DNA of 64,000 bases from Fen-1364 sp049515135 (GCA_049515135.1 JBEKUJ010000006.1:124001-188000); one strand, 5' to 3'; numbered from the stretch's first letter, positions 15,643-24,084 are shown. Notes: generated by a model not told the origin, from the sequence alone. Program-made: numbers and translations.

Positions 15643-17061
15643 GTGAAAGTGCTGAAGTTCGGCGGCAGCTCGCTCGCAGACGGGGAGCGGATCAGGAGCG
15701 TGGCGGAGGTTGTGTCCCGGGCCGCGGGCTCAGACCGGGTTGCAGTGGTGCTCTCCGCCATGAAGGGGATCACGGACAACATCATCTCGGCTGCGCGCTC
15801 GGCAGAGGAAGGCACGGACGCTTTCAAGCCGGTCCTGGAAACCATCCGCGGGAAACATTTCGACGCGGTCCGCTTCCTTTTTCCGCCCGCAGACCAGGCC
15901 GCGGCACTGACTCCGCTGGCCCTCATGTGCAACGAGCTGGAAGAGATCCTCCACGGGGTAGAGCTGATCCGCGAATGCTCACCGCGCACCCTGGACCTCC
16001 TGATGAGCTTCGGGGAGAGACTGTCCTGCCAGCTGGCCGCCGCGTACATGCGCTCGCGCGGCATGGATGCCGTCCTTGTGGACGCGCGGGAGCTGATCCT
16101 CACGGACGACCATTTCGGCTCCGCGTCCGTCAACTTCGACAGGAGCTACGAGCGCATCGAAGCGCACCTGTCCGCTATCGGAGGGATTGCCGTCATTGCG
16201 GGCTTCATCGGTGCAACGGGGAAGGGAGTTACCACCACCATCGGGAGAAACGGCTCGGACTACACGGCATCCATCATCGGCGCCGGCGCCCGTGCGGAAT
16301 TGATCGAGATCTGGACGGATGTGGACGGCGTGCTGTCCGCTGATCCCCGCATCGTTCCCGATGCTTTCGTAATTCCTCACCTGAGCTACGAGGAAGCCAT
16401 GGAGCTGTCCTATTTCGGGGCAAAGGTCATTCATCCCTACAGCATGGTGCCGGCGGTCGAAAGGAGCATTCCGCTCATCATCAAGAACAGCCTCAACCCG
16501 TCCGCCCCGGGGACCCTGATTGCGGCGGGCGCAGGCGCGGGCGGTACGGGACCGGGCAGGAGCGGCCGCGTCGGCCGGGCCGTGACGGGGATTGCCTCCA
16601 TTCCCGGCATCTCGCTGGTGAATATCGAGGGGGGCGGCATGATGGGCATTCCCGGCTTCGCGGCGCGGATCTTCAGCGTGCTGGCCCGCGAGGGTGTGAA
16701 TATCATCATGATCTCGCAGGCTTCCTCGGAGCACACCATCTGCCTTGTCTTCAGGACCGCGGAGGGAGAGCGTGCGCTTGCGGCCCTCAACCACGAGCTG
16801 ACCATGGAGCTGGAAACGCACCGCATCGAGCGCTTCCAGCTCATGCGCGACCTTCTTGTCGTCTCGGTCATCGGTGAAAACATGGCAGGCACCCCCGGGA
16901 TCGCCGGGCGCCTGTTCAGCTCCCTGGGACAGGCAGGAGTGAATGTGCTGGTCATCGCACAGGGCTCGTCGGAGCGCAACATTTCCTTCGTGATCGAAGA
17001 GAAAGACCACACGCTGGCGCTGCGGACAATTCACGCCGCATTCCTGACCAACCATGCATGA
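15643..17061 (+). CDS. Aspartate kinase, monofunctional
   Basis: Phosphorylates aspartate in the first step toward threonine, methionine, lysine and diaminopimelate. It is 472 aa with an amino-acid kinase domain (KFGGSSLADG at 5-14, then IGRNGSDYTASI) and a C-terminal pair of ACT domains (about 315-470: GIASIPGISLVNIEGGGM and VSVIGENMAGTPGI) for feedback control. It has no homoserine dehydrogenase domain, unlike ThrA, and none is encoded nearby. It overlaps thrB by 8 nt. Its grouping with thrB and thrC suggests a threonine-dedicated isozyme. Confidence 0.93.
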   Translation: MKVLKFGGSSLADGERIRSVAEVVSRAAGSDRVAVVLSAMKGITDNIISAARSAEEGTDAFKPVLETIRGKHFDAVRFLFPPADQAAALTPLALMCNELEEILHGVELIRECSPRTLDLLMSFGERLSCQLAAAYMRSRGMDAVLVDARELILTDDHFGSASVNFDRSYERIEAHLSAIGGIAVIAGFIGATGKGVTTTIGRNGSDYTASIIGAGARAELIEIWTDVDGVLSADPRIVPDAFVIPHLSYEEAMELSYFGAKVIHPYSMVPAVERSIPLIIKNSLNPSAPGTLIAAGAGAGGTGPGRSGRVGRAVTGIASIPGISLVNIEGGGMMGIPGFAARIFSVLAREGVNIIMISQASSEHTICLVFRTAEGERALAALNHELTMELETHRIERFQLMRDLLVVSVIGENMAGTPGIAGRLFSSLGQAGVNVLVIAQGSSERNISFVIEEKDHTLALRTIHAAFLTNHA

Positions 17062-17995
17062 TCCGGGAAAGATAACCGTCTTCGCTCCTGCCACCGTGGC
17101 GAACGTCGCGTCAGGCTTCGACGTGCTGGGCTTCGCCCTGAAAACGCCCGGTGACGCCGTCACGCTCTCCCGGGCTCCCGGCGGCAGGGTTACGGTGACG
17201 TCCATAGAAGGGGACGGGGGGAAGCTGCCCTGGGACCCGGCAAAGAACACCGCCGCCGTGGCCGTCTCCGCCTTTCTTGCGAAGATCGGCCATCCCTTCG
17301 GGGTCGAAATCGGCCTGAAGAAGATGATGCCCTTGAGCTCGGGACTGGGCAGCTCCGCGGCAAGCGCCGTGGCCGCTGTGTATGCCGCAAACCTCCTGGC
17401 GGGAAGCCCGCTCTCCCGGCAGGAGCTGCTTCCTTTTACACTGGCCGCGGAGAAGGTGGCGTGCGGAACAGCGCACGCTGACAACGTTGCCCCGTCGCTG
17501 CTGGGCGGCTTCGTGCTGGTGCGCAGCCACGATCCGCTGGACGTTGTGCAGCTTCCCGTCCCGCCGGGGCTTTCCTGCGCCGTGACGCACCCGCATACGG
17601 AAGTCAGGACGGAGGACGCGCGCGCCATATTGAAGAAAGAGATACGGCTGGCTGATGCCGTGCGGCAGTGGGGCAATCTCGCGGCCCTGGTTGCGGCGCT
17701 GTACATTGGAGACCTCGAGCTGCTGGGCAGATCCCTTCAGGACGTGGTGGCGGAGCCCGCCCGCTCCCTGCTGATACCGGGGTTCGTCTCGGTCAAAAAG
17801 GCGGCCCTTGCGGCCGGCGCTCTTGGGTGCTCCATCTCGGGATCCGGGCCATCCGTTTTTGCCCTGTGCGCCTCAGAAGCGACGGCAAACGAAGCCGGAC
17901 ACCGCATGGCTGCTGCGTTCAAGACAGCGGGGCTGGACAGTGATGTCTATATCTCAGCCGTAAACACGCAGGGCCCTGTAGTGATGGAAACATGA
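17054..17995 (+). CDS. thrB: Homoserine kinase
   Basis: A GHMP-family kinase making O-phosphohomoserine for ThrC, 313 aa. Motif 1 is APATVANVASGFDVLG near the N-terminus. The ATP-binding PLSSGLGSSAASA is at residues 93-105, and motif 3 is SISGSGPSVFAL near the C-terminus. It overlaps both neighbours (8 nt with aspartokinase, 4 nt ATGA with thrC), so it is the middle gene of a tightly coupled operon. Confidence 0.96.
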   Translation: MHDPGKITVFAPATVANVASGFDVLGFALKTPGDAVTLSRAPGGRVTVTSIEGDGGKLPWDPAKNTAAVAVSAFLAKIGHPFGVEIGLKKMMPLSSGLGSSAASAVAAVYAANLLAGSPLSRQELLPFTLAAEKVACGTAHADNVAPSLLGGFVLVRSHDPLDVVQLPVPPGLSCAVTHPHTEVRTEDARAILKKEIRLADAVRQWGNLAALVAALYIGDLELLGRSLQDVVAEPARSLLIPGFVSVKKAALAAGALGCSISGSGPSVFALCASEATANEAGHRMAAAFKTAGLDSDVYISAVNTQGPVVMET

Positions 17996-19305
17996 GGTTC
18001 ACAAGCCGCGCACATCCGAGCTCCACGGTGAGCTTCCGCGAAGCGCTCTTCACCGGCCTTGCACCGGACGGAGGCCTGTATCATCCGGTTGAATCGCCCG
18101 ACCTCGCCGCACTCTTCGCCTCGTTCGATGATTCCACGCCGTTCCAGGAGCTGGGCTGCCGAACTTTCGCCCGGATCCTTTCACCCGAGCTGTCTGAAGA
18201 GGAGGTGCGGCGCATTGGCGAGCATGCCTTTTCTTTTGCCCCCACGCTCCGCAGGCTGGATGAAACCACGGCGCTTCTGGAGCTGTTCAACGGCCCCTCC
18301 TGCGCTTTCAAGGACTACGGCGCCCAGTTCATGGCGCTGGCAATGGAGCATCTCCTGGGCACCTCGGATGAACGCATTCAGATCCTGGTGGCCACATCGG
18401 GAGACACGGGAAGCGCCGTGGCCCAGGCTTTCTTCCGGCGCCGCAACATCGACGTAGTGATCCTCTACCCGTCCGGCAGGGTGAGCGAGCTGCAGGAGAA
18501 GCAGCTCACCACCCTGGGGGAGAACGTGCACGCCCTCGAGGTGTCGGGAAGCTTCGACGATTGCCAGCGCCTTGTGAAGGAAGCGTTCCAGGACCCGGTG
18601 TTGAAAGCGCGCCTGCGCCTCACCTCCGCCAACTCAATCAACGTCGGGCGTCTTCTCCCGCAGAGCCTTTACTATGTCTTTGCCGCGACCCGCCGGCAAA
18701 CGCTGGGCGGACGCGCGCCCGTGATCTGCGTGCCCAGCGGCAACTTCGGGAACCTGACCGCGGGCGTCTACGCCTGGCACTGGGGCCTTTCGGTGGAAAG
18801 CTTCATCGCCGCCACGAACTCAAACGATGTCATCCCCCATTACCTCAAGACCGGCCGGTTCGTGCCCCGGGCATCGGAGAAGACCCTTTCCAACGCCATG
18901 GATGTCGGGAACCCCAGCAACTTCGAAAGGCTGGAAGAGGTGTTCCGCCGTGACTGGCGCGACATGGCGGCGCGCATTCGCGGGGTCGCAATCAGCGATG
19001 ACATCACCCTCGGGATGATGGGAGAGATCTATCGCACCCACGGAGTCCTTGTGGACCCGCACACGGCGGTCGGGATAGCGGCCGCAAGGTCAGCACTGGA
19101 ATCGGACATGGACCGCGACACTCAGATCATCGTTCTCTCCACGGCGCACCCGGGCAAGTTCGCTGACACGGTGCTGCGCGCAACGGGGAGAGTCCCCGAA
19201 ATGCCCCAGAGGCTGGCAGCCTGCCTCACGCTCCCCTGCCGGTCAGTCAGGATGGGCACCACACTCACCGAGCTTTCGAAATACCTCCTGGATTGCTTCG
19301 GCTGA
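17992..19305 (+). CDS. thrC: Threonine synthase
   Basis: A PLP enzyme converting O-phosphohomoserine to threonine, 437 aa, of the longer E. coli-like class. The cofactor Lys is in CAFKDYG (Lys107). The substrate/PLP loops are ATSGDTGSAVAQAF, SANSINVGR and VPSGNFGNLTAG. It begins in a 4-nt overlap with thrB and closes the yjbQ-aspartokinase-thrB-thrC unit. The following 31 nt to the convergent HD-domain gene contain no obvious terminator. Confidence 0.96.
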   Translation: MRFTSRAHPSSTVSFREALFTGLAPDGGLYHPVESPDLAALFASFDDSTPFQELGCRTFARILSPELSEEEVRRIGEHAFSFAPTLRRLDETTALLELFNGPSCAFKDYGAQFMALAMEHLLGTSDERIQILVATSGDTGSAVAQAFFRRRNIDVVILYPSGRVSELQEKQLTTLGENVHALEVSGSFDDCQRLVKEAFQDPVLKARLRLTSANSINVGRLLPQSLYYVFAATRRQTLGGRAPVICVPSGNFGNLTAGVYAWHWGLSVESFIAATNSNDVIPHYLKTGRFVPRASEKTLSNAMDVGNPSNFERLEEVFRRDWRDMAARIRGVAISDDITLGMMGEIYRTHGVLVDPHTAVGIAAARSALESDMDRDTQIIVLSTAHPGKFADTVLRATGRVPEMPQRLAACLTLPCRSVRMGTTLTELSKYLLDCFG

Positions 19306-19336
19306 TTGCAGGCGCGGGCTTCGGCCGCCGGGACCG

Positions 19337-20434
19337 TCAGTGACGGGCGGCGCGGGCTCGCTTTCTCATCTTTTCCGCGAGATACGGGTTTCCCTTGTCC
19401 TTCTGCCACGCCCGGTAGATCCTGCAGGCCTCGTAATACTCCTCCTCGTCCCCATACGACGAGGAGAGGTCGGCCCGGTAGAGCTCCAGCAGCGTAGGGA
19501 AAAGAGGGGACGCAAATATCTTCTCCGTCCTGTACGGGGGCAGGATCTTCAGGGCTGCCGGCATCATGTGGTAGCGCACCAGGAACTCCACGGGCTGGAC
19601 AACCTTCTCCTCGAACCCGAGCCTGCGGAGGAACCGGGCGGCAATATGCGCCCCCAGCTCTGCGTGGCCGTCGAAGCGCTTGTCCCCCGTGTTCTCCGAC
19701 ACCGGCTTGCCGCTGTCATGCAGGAGGAGGGAAAGCGACAGGGTGAGCTCGGGGTGCTTGCGATGCCTGAAAGTGGCCAGGGTATGCTCCCAGACATTCC
19801 CCTCGGGGTGATAATCCTTTCCATGAGGGACCTCTGTCATCGCGTACAGCTCAGGCCATGCCTCCGCCACAAAACCGCTGGCTTCCAGCAGCGCGAAACC
19901 TTTTTCCGGCGCGTGGGACGTGAGGAGGCTTTCAAGCAGGTCTTTCTGATATTCGGCCGGGGGAAGCGCATCTCCTCTCTCCCATCCCAGCTGCAGATCC
20001 TCGGCGCTGTAATGGTAGCGTGACACCAGCTTGGCAGCCTCGCACAACCCCAGCCACCGCGGATATGAGTCCGGGACGAAGGTGAGTGTCCGGGAGCGCA
20101 GATCCTGGTACATGTCCAGCCTGTCGATGAACACATTGCGCATCGGATCATAAAGGAGCCTTTGGACGGTGAAGGGAGCGGACGGCGGAAGAGAGAGGGA
20201 ATCAACGCACCGGAATACCAGGCGGCTGCCTCCGTTGGGCACCGCGGCATCCTCCAGGGGCAGGCCGGGGAACTGCAGGTCATCGAACGCCCTGGCAAGC
20301 GCCACCAGGGAGGAGTCGGTGGCGAGGTACAGGGGCCCGGGGTCCTTGAGTCGGAAATAGCGATCCAGGGATGAATAGCTGCATACCAGGTAGGGGATGT
20401 TCTCTTCTTTCAAACGGGCGAGGGCATCCATCAT
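19337..20434 (-). CDS. HD-domain protein related to CCA-adding/poly(A) polymerase enzymes, degenerate N-terminal domain
   Basis: A 365-aa protein. ATG 20434 is preceded by AGGGGAA at good spacing. The C-terminal half is a metal-dependent phosphohydrolase-type HD domain (HPEGNVWEHTLATF, LLLHDSGKP with H239-D240, DGHAELGA), as in bacterial tRNA nucleotidyltransferases. The N-terminal 130 residues resemble the head of that family in layout (FIDRLDMYQDLRSRTLTFV resembles its DxxRRDFT region). They lack the GG-x-VRD and DxD polymerase motifs, so nucleotide addition is unlikely. A repurposed phosphohydrolase is my best reading. Confidence 0.7.
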   Translation of the reverse strand: MMDALARLKEENIPYLVCSYSSLDRYFRLKDPGPLYLATDSSLVALARAFDDLQFPGLPLEDAAVPNGGSRLVFRCVDSLSLPPSAPFTVQRLLYDPMRNVFIDRLDMYQDLRSRTLTFVPDSYPRWLGLCEAAKLVSRYHYSAEDLQLGWERGDALPPAEYQKDLLESLLTSHAPEKGFALLEASGFVAEAWPELYAMTEVPHGKDYHPEGNVWEHTLATFRHRKHPELTLSLSLLLHDSGKPVSENTGDKRFDGHAELGAHIAARFLRRLGFEEKVVQPVEFLVRYHMMPAALKILPPYRTEKIFASPLFPTLLELYRADLSSSYGDEEEYYEACRIYRAWQKDKGNPYLAEKMRKRARAARH

Positions 20435-20514
20435 GAGGTTCCCCTGTGGGGCCGGGTTGTCGACCCTGGCCTTCGGTGCTACTATCTTACACAGAAGCAA
20501 ACCTGCACGTCCAC

Positions 20515-20543
20515 TCGACAAGGCAGGGGGATTTACGTACAAT
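20515..20543 (+). promoter_or_regulatory. Promoter of the small Cys-rich protein gene
   Basis: -35 TCGACA (20515-20520), a 17-bp spacer and -10 TACAAT (20538-20543). A leader of about 28 nt carries AAGGAGA before ATG 20578. Confidence 0.65.
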
Positions 20544-20577
20544 TGAAAACGAAGCCAGACTGGCAAGGAGACAGACC

Positions 20578-20793
20578 ATGACAGCTATCGTGTGTGATGC
20601 CTGCAAGAAGCCTGTTACGGGGGCGCGCAGGGAAGTCAACTACTTCACGATCCTGGACAAGGACCTCTGCGAGTCCTGCCATGACGGGCTCAGGGACGCA
20701 ACCAAGCAGCAGATGCGTGCCCGCCAGCCCTACACATTCAAGGAGTACTACGACACCCTGGCGAAAAACCTCGGGTCAATGACCAGGCGTTAG
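20578..20793 (+). CDS. Small zinc-ribbon-like protein, unknown function
   Basis: A 71-aa cytosolic protein with two CxxC pairs (Cys6/Cys9 and Cys31/Cys34) that could bind one zinc, then a short helical tail ending NLGSMTRR. AAGGAGA and a good promoter support it as a real gene. It is unlinked to its neighbours in orientation, with convergent serS downstream. No named family recognised. Confidence 0.78.
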   Translation: MTAIVCDACKKPVTGARREVNYFTILDKDLCESCHDGLRDATKQQMRARQPYTFKEYYDTLAKNLGSMTRR

Positions 20794-20835
20794 GCGCAGG
20801 GCAGCAGCCGGGTCCGCCCGCGGCCCTGCCGGCGC

Positions 20836-22125
20836 TCAGCCTTTGCTGCGTTCCCGCGGCCCGATCCTGTTGAAACCAGTATACGCGGCCAGCGCGTGGG
20901 GGATCTCGACGCTTCCGTCCTCTTTCTGGAAGTTCTCCAAAAGTGCAATCAAGGTACGTGAGACTGCCAGGGCGGTGCCGTTCAAGGTGTGCACGAACGC
21001 GTTCTTGGCGCCTTCCTTGAAACGGATTCCCAGCCGCCGCGCCTGGTAATCAGTGCAGTTGGAGGCGCTGGTGATCTCGCCCCACTCTCCGCTTTCCCCT
21101 CTTCCCGGCATCCACGCTTCGATATCGAACTTGCGGTAGGCCGGCCCCCCCAGGTCGCCGGTGCAGGTGTCCACGATCCTGTAGGGAATCTCCAGTCCCT
21201 GGAAGATCTTCTCCTCTATGTCGATGAGCCGCTCCAGCATGGCCTCCGAGCCCGAGGGGTGGCAGAACACGAACATTTCAACCTTGGTGAACTGGTGGAC
21301 ACGATACAAACCCTTGGAGAACTGCCCCGCGGCTCCTGCCTCCCTTCGGAAGCAGTGGGAGACCCCTGCAAACCTGATGGGAAGGGCATCAGCCGACAGG
21401 ATCTTGCCTGAGTTGTATCCGCCGAGGGTGAACTCCGCGGTGGCGACAAGGCATAGATCGGTCCCTTCCAGCGTGTAAATGTTGCTTTCCGGGCCCCGGG
21501 GATTGAACCCATGGCCCGCCACGATGTCTTCCCGCGCAACGTCGGGGGTGATGAAAGGGGTGAACCCTTCCCGGACCAGTGAATCCATCGCGTAGCGGAC
21601 CAGGGAAAGCTCGAGGATAACGGCCTCGTTCTTCAGGTAGTAGAACTTCTGTCCGGCGACTTTCGCGCCAGACTCGAAGTCCAGAAGCTCGAGACCCTGC
21701 CCGATCTCCACGTGGTCCTTGTGCGGGAAGGAGAAGGATGGCACCTTCCCCCATGTGCGAAGCTGCGTGTTGCCGGTCTCCCCCTCGGCAACAGGGGCGT
21801 CGGGGTGCGACATGTTGGGCAGCCTCAGCGCCTCCTCGGTGAGCCGTTTCTCGGTCTCCTCGTAGCGCTTTTCCAGTTCCGCAATTCCCTCCTTCAAACG
21901 CTTGCCTTCCTCTATGAGCCTGGCGCGATCATCAGGAGCGAGCTTCGCTTTCATCTTGTCTGCGTTGGCGTTGCGCGAGGCGCGAAGGCCCTCCAGTTCC
22001 TTCAGGAGGACGTTCCGCCTGTCGTACAGCTCGACAACGAGGTCAGGGTTGGCGGAGACGTGCCTGTTGGCAGTATTGGCTTTCACGGCATCGATGTTGT
22101 CGCGGACGAATTTCAGATCGAGCAT
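20836..22125 (-). CDS. serS: Seryl-tRNA synthetase
   Basis: A class II synthetase of 429 aa charging tRNA-Ser. The N-terminal antiparallel coiled coil (about residues 30-100) binds the tRNA variable arm. Motif 2 is CFRREAGAAG followed by GLYRVHQFTKVE, and motif 3 contains NGTALAVSRTLIALLEN. The start MLDLKFVRD at 22125 matches the family N-terminus. It also lies 6 nt after a -10 box (promoter 22132-22160), so the message should be leaderless. Confidence 0.97.
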   Translation of the reverse strand: MLDLKFVRDNIDAVKANTANRHVSANPDLVVELYDRRNVLLKELEGLRASRNANADKMKAKLAPDDRARLIEEGKRLKEGIAELEKRYEETEKRLTEEALRLPNMSHPDAPVAEGETGNTQLRTWGKVPSFSFPHKDHVEIGQGLELLDFESGAKVAGQKFYYLKNEAVILELSLVRYAMDSLVREGFTPFITPDVAREDIVAGHGFNPRGPESNIYTLEGTDLCLVATAEFTLGGYNSGKILSADALPIRFAGVSHCFRREAGAAGQFSKGLYRVHQFTKVEMFVFCHPSGSEAMLERLIDIEEKIFQGLEIPYRIVDTCTGDLGGPAYRKFDIEAWMPGRGESGEWGEITSASNCTDYQARRLGIRFKEGAKNAFVHTLNGTALAVSRTLIALLENFQKEDGSVEIPHALAAYTGFNRIGPRERSKG

Positions 22126-22131
22126 GTCGGG

Positions 22132-22160
22132 ATAATAAACGAGGGCCGCGGGTGAAACAA
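22132..22160 (-). promoter_or_regulatory. serS promoter, leaderless geometry
   Basis: Minus strand -35 TTGTTT (22160-22155), a 17-bp spacer and -10 TATTAT (22137-22132), then 6 nt to the ATG. No Shine-Dalgarno. Confidence 0.65.
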
Positions 22161-22191
22161 GTCGGAAGTTCGAGAAGAGTTTTCGCGCATT

Positions 22192-22245
22192 GCAAATTCG
22201 CAGGAATCGCAAGTTTGCGTGCGACATTTGCGTTTTCGCAATGTC
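22192..22245. repeat. Two tandem imperfect hairpins between proC and serS
   Basis: 22223-22245 pairs GACATT(T)GCG with CGCAATGTC around TTTT, a 9-bp stem with one bulge. 22192-22218 pairs GCAAATTCGCA with the matching 3' arm around a 5-nt loop, with one mismatch and G-T pairs. GCGAAAACGC-like words recur. No U-tract follows, so these are not classic terminators. Confidence 0.5.
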
Positions 22246-22275
22246 CGCGCCCCCTCCCGCGCGGCTTCGGCCGTG

Positions 22276-23061
22276 CTAGGCTTCCATCTCGCTGGCTTTG
22301 CGGGCGGCCGCCTCCACGGCCTCCATGACGGACGCCGTGAGACCGCCTTTCTCAAGGGCGCGGATGCCCTGGATCGTTGTCCCACCGGCGGAGGTGATGC
22401 GGCTTGCCAGCTCCATGGGATGAGCGCCATCCCGGAGCAGGCTTGCGGCGCTCTCAAGCCCTGCCGTTGCAATGGCAAGCGCGGTGTCGTAGTCGAATCC
22501 GGCAGCCACCCCGCCCAAAGACATGGCATGCACGAACGCAAGCACGTAGGCCAGGCCTGATCCCGAAACACCCGTCATGGCAGACATCAGTTTCTCAGGG
22601 ATGGCGAAAGGCTTACCCACCGCCTCGGCCACGGCAGTGCTGTCCTTCCGCGTCTGCTCATCGGCCTCGGGGTGCAGGGAGATGCCCACTAGGGAAGTCC
22701 CCTTGAGCGCTGAGATGTTCGGCATGAACCGGGCGACGTTCTCCGTTCCCAGCGCTTCGGAGATCGTCTGGATCTTCTTTCCCGCCAGGATGGAGATCAC
22801 CCGCCGGCCCCGGGAGGCGCCCCTCACCTCGGAGGCGAGCGCGGCCAAATCCTGGGGCTTCACACACAGGAGAGTGATGTCAGAGGCGAACGCATCGGAG
22901 GCGTCCCGTGCAGGCTCCAACCCGATTGTTTTCGCAGCGGCTTCCACCCGATCCCGCCTGACATCGAACGCCGCGAGGGAGGCCTCAGGCATCTTCTTCC
23001 TGAGCCCGACGGCGAACGCCTCCCCCATGACGCCGAACCCGACGATCCCGATCCGTTTCAT
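22276..23061 (-). CDS. proC: Pyrroline-5-carboxylate reductase
   Basis: The last step of proline synthesis, NAD(P)H-dependent and cytosolic, 261 aa. The N-terminal Rossmann loop is GIVGFGVMGEAF. The conserved CVKPQD segment and the signature SGSGLAYVL-x-AGFDYDTAL-x-ITSAGGTT near the C-terminus are present. The start at 23061 is 7 nt after the -10 box of the promoter at 23069-23097, without a Shine-Dalgarno. yfcE-like is divergent. Confidence 0.96.
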   Translation of the reverse strand: MKRIGIVGFGVMGEAFAVGLRKKMPEASLAAFDVRRDRVEAAAKTIGLEPARDASDAFASDITLLCVKPQDLAALASEVRGASRGRRVISILAGKKIQTISEALGTENVARFMPNISALKGTSLVGISLHPEADEQTRKDSTAVAEAVGKPFAIPEKLMSAMTGVSGSGLAYVLAFVHAMSLGGVAAGFDYDTALAIATAGLESAASLLRDGAHPMELASRITSAGGTTIQGIRALEKGGLTASVMEAVEAAARKASEMEA

Positions 23062-23068
23062 GCATGGC

Positions 23069-23097
23069 AGTGTAGCAGCCGGGCGGTGCGCTGTAAA
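23069..23097 (-). promoter_or_regulatory. proC promoter, leaderless geometry
   Basis: Minus strand -35 TTTACA (23097-23092), a 17-bp spacer and -10 TACACT (23074-23069), then 7 nt (GCCATGC) to the ATG. Confidence 0.7.
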
Positions 23098-23135
23098 GAA
23101 ACGTTACGCCTGCCGATGAAAGAAGGAGGTGGCAA

Positions 23136-23627
23136 ATGAAGATCGGCGTTATCTCGGATTCCCATGACAACCTTACGAACATCAGAAGGGCGGTCGAAGT
23201 CTTTTCGACAAGCGGCGTGGAGGCGCTCATTCACGGGGGTGATTTCTGCTCGCCCTTCACAATTCCGGAGTTCAAGCCGCTTTTCGATAAAGGCGTGAAA
23301 ATGCACGCGGTTTTCGGAAACAACGACGGCGACCGTGTCCTCCTGGCGCGGCGCGGCGATGGATTCTGCACGTTCGCCGACGGCTCCCTTACTGTGACTC
23401 TCGGCGGAAAGCGGATCGTGGTGCTCCATTACCCCGATCTCGGGGAGGACCTGTTTCACCTGGGCGCATACGACCTTGTCATTTATGGCCATAACCACAC
23501 GGCGCGGGTGGAGGGAGGCGCGAAAAAGCTCCTGAACCCAGGAACCTCGTCCGGCTACCTTGCCGACAGGGCAACAGTTGCCATCGTGGAAACGCAAGGG
23601 ATGGACGTGGAAATCATGACAATTTGA
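23136..23627 (+). CDS. YfcE/MJ0936-family metallophosphodiesterase
   Basis: A calcineurin-like phosphoesterase of 163 aa. The dinuclear metal site is complete: D8-x-H10 (ISDSHDN), Asp36 (HGGDF), Asn62 in FGNNDGD, the His of VLHYPD, and the GHNH pair. Family members hydrolyse phosphodiesters; the natural substrate is uncertain. AAGGAGG 7 nt before ATG 23136 is one of the best ribosome sites in the window. Confidence 0.92.
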   Translation: MKIGVISDSHDNLTNIRRAVEVFSTSGVEALIHGGDFCSPFTIPEFKPLFDKGVKMHAVFGNNDGDRVLLARRGDGFCTFADGSLTVTLGGKRIVVLHYPDLGEDLFHLGAYDLVIYGHNHTARVEGGAKKLLNPGTSSGYLADRATVAIVETQGMDVEIMTI

Positions 23628-23673
23628 ACAGGCGCTTGACGAACGAGATTCGCCGCCGTATACCCTTATATGT

Positions 23674-23701
23674 TCAAGTTGGCTCGGTGACGTGTCGATA
23701 A
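23674..23701 (+). promoter_or_regulatory. Sigma-28 (FliA)-like promoter of flgM
   Basis: TCAAGTTG (23674-23681), 12 bp, then GTCGATAA (23694-23701). This compares with the flagellar consensus TAAAGTTT-N11-GCCGATAA: 6/8 and 7/8 matches, spacing one longer. Confidence 0.6.
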
Positions 23702-23723
23702 GGATATGTGAAAGGAAGGTCTT

Positions 23724-24008
23724 ATGACCGTTGAGAGAATAGGCCCGCTCGATCCCACTTCAAACGTGAAGAAGAGCGAGAAGCCCTCGCGGCTCAAGAC
23801 AAAGAGCGATGTTGACTCCATCAACGTCTCCCAGGAAGCCCGGTCAAAGGCTGAGGTTCTCAAGGCCACCGAGGCCGCGCGGAGCGCCCCGGACATCCGA
23901 ATGGACCGGGTTGAAGAGATGAAGCGCAAGCTCCAGGACCCTTCCTATCCCTCGCAGGAGATCATCGAAAAGGTCGCCGACGGAATCCTGAAGTCCTTCG
24001 GCATATAG
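23724..24008 (+). CDS. flgM: FlgM-type anti-sigma-28 factor
   Basis: A 94-aa flagellar checkpoint protein. In the family it binds sigma-28 and is exported through the completed hook-basal body. The N-terminal half (MTVERIGPLDPT onward) is polar and disordered, and a DSINVSQEAR segment matches the FlgM-family VSLS-x-A region. The C-terminal half is the sigma-binding part (RVEEMKRKLQDPSY, then IIEKVADGILKSFGI). GGAAGG precedes ATG 23724. A sigma-28-like promoter precedes it and a strong terminator follows. No other flagellar gene is in the window. Confidence 0.85.
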   Translation: MTVERIGPLDPTSNVKKSEKPSRLKTKSDVDSINVSQEARSKAEVLKATEAARSAPDIRMDRVEEMKRKLQDPSYPSQEIIEKVADGILKSFGI

Positions 24009-24029
24009 GCCTTCTTAATTTGTGGATGG

Positions 24030-24065
24030 GGCGGAGGTATCCTTCGGGATTCTCCGCCTTTTTTT
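24030..24065 (+). terminator. Intrinsic terminator after flgM
   Basis: GGCGGAG (24030-24036) pairs with CTCCGCC (24052-24058), with an inner ATCC-TTCG-GGAT stem, then seven Ts to 24065. It lies only 19 nt before the next start codon. Confidence 0.9.
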
Positions 24066-24084
24066 CATCGAGGGAGATTGACCC

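Noticed and set aside
15979..17706. A 575-codon minus-strand frame across aspartokinase and thrB
   Set aside because: It is antisense to two genes with complete catalytic motifs; composition (Ala/Arg/Ser) is typical of a shadow frame.
22126..22275. A T-box leader for serS
   Set aside because: The structured region lies upstream of the serS promoter, whose -10 is 6 nt from the ATG, so it is not in the serS mRNA; no specifier or T-box core sequence seen.
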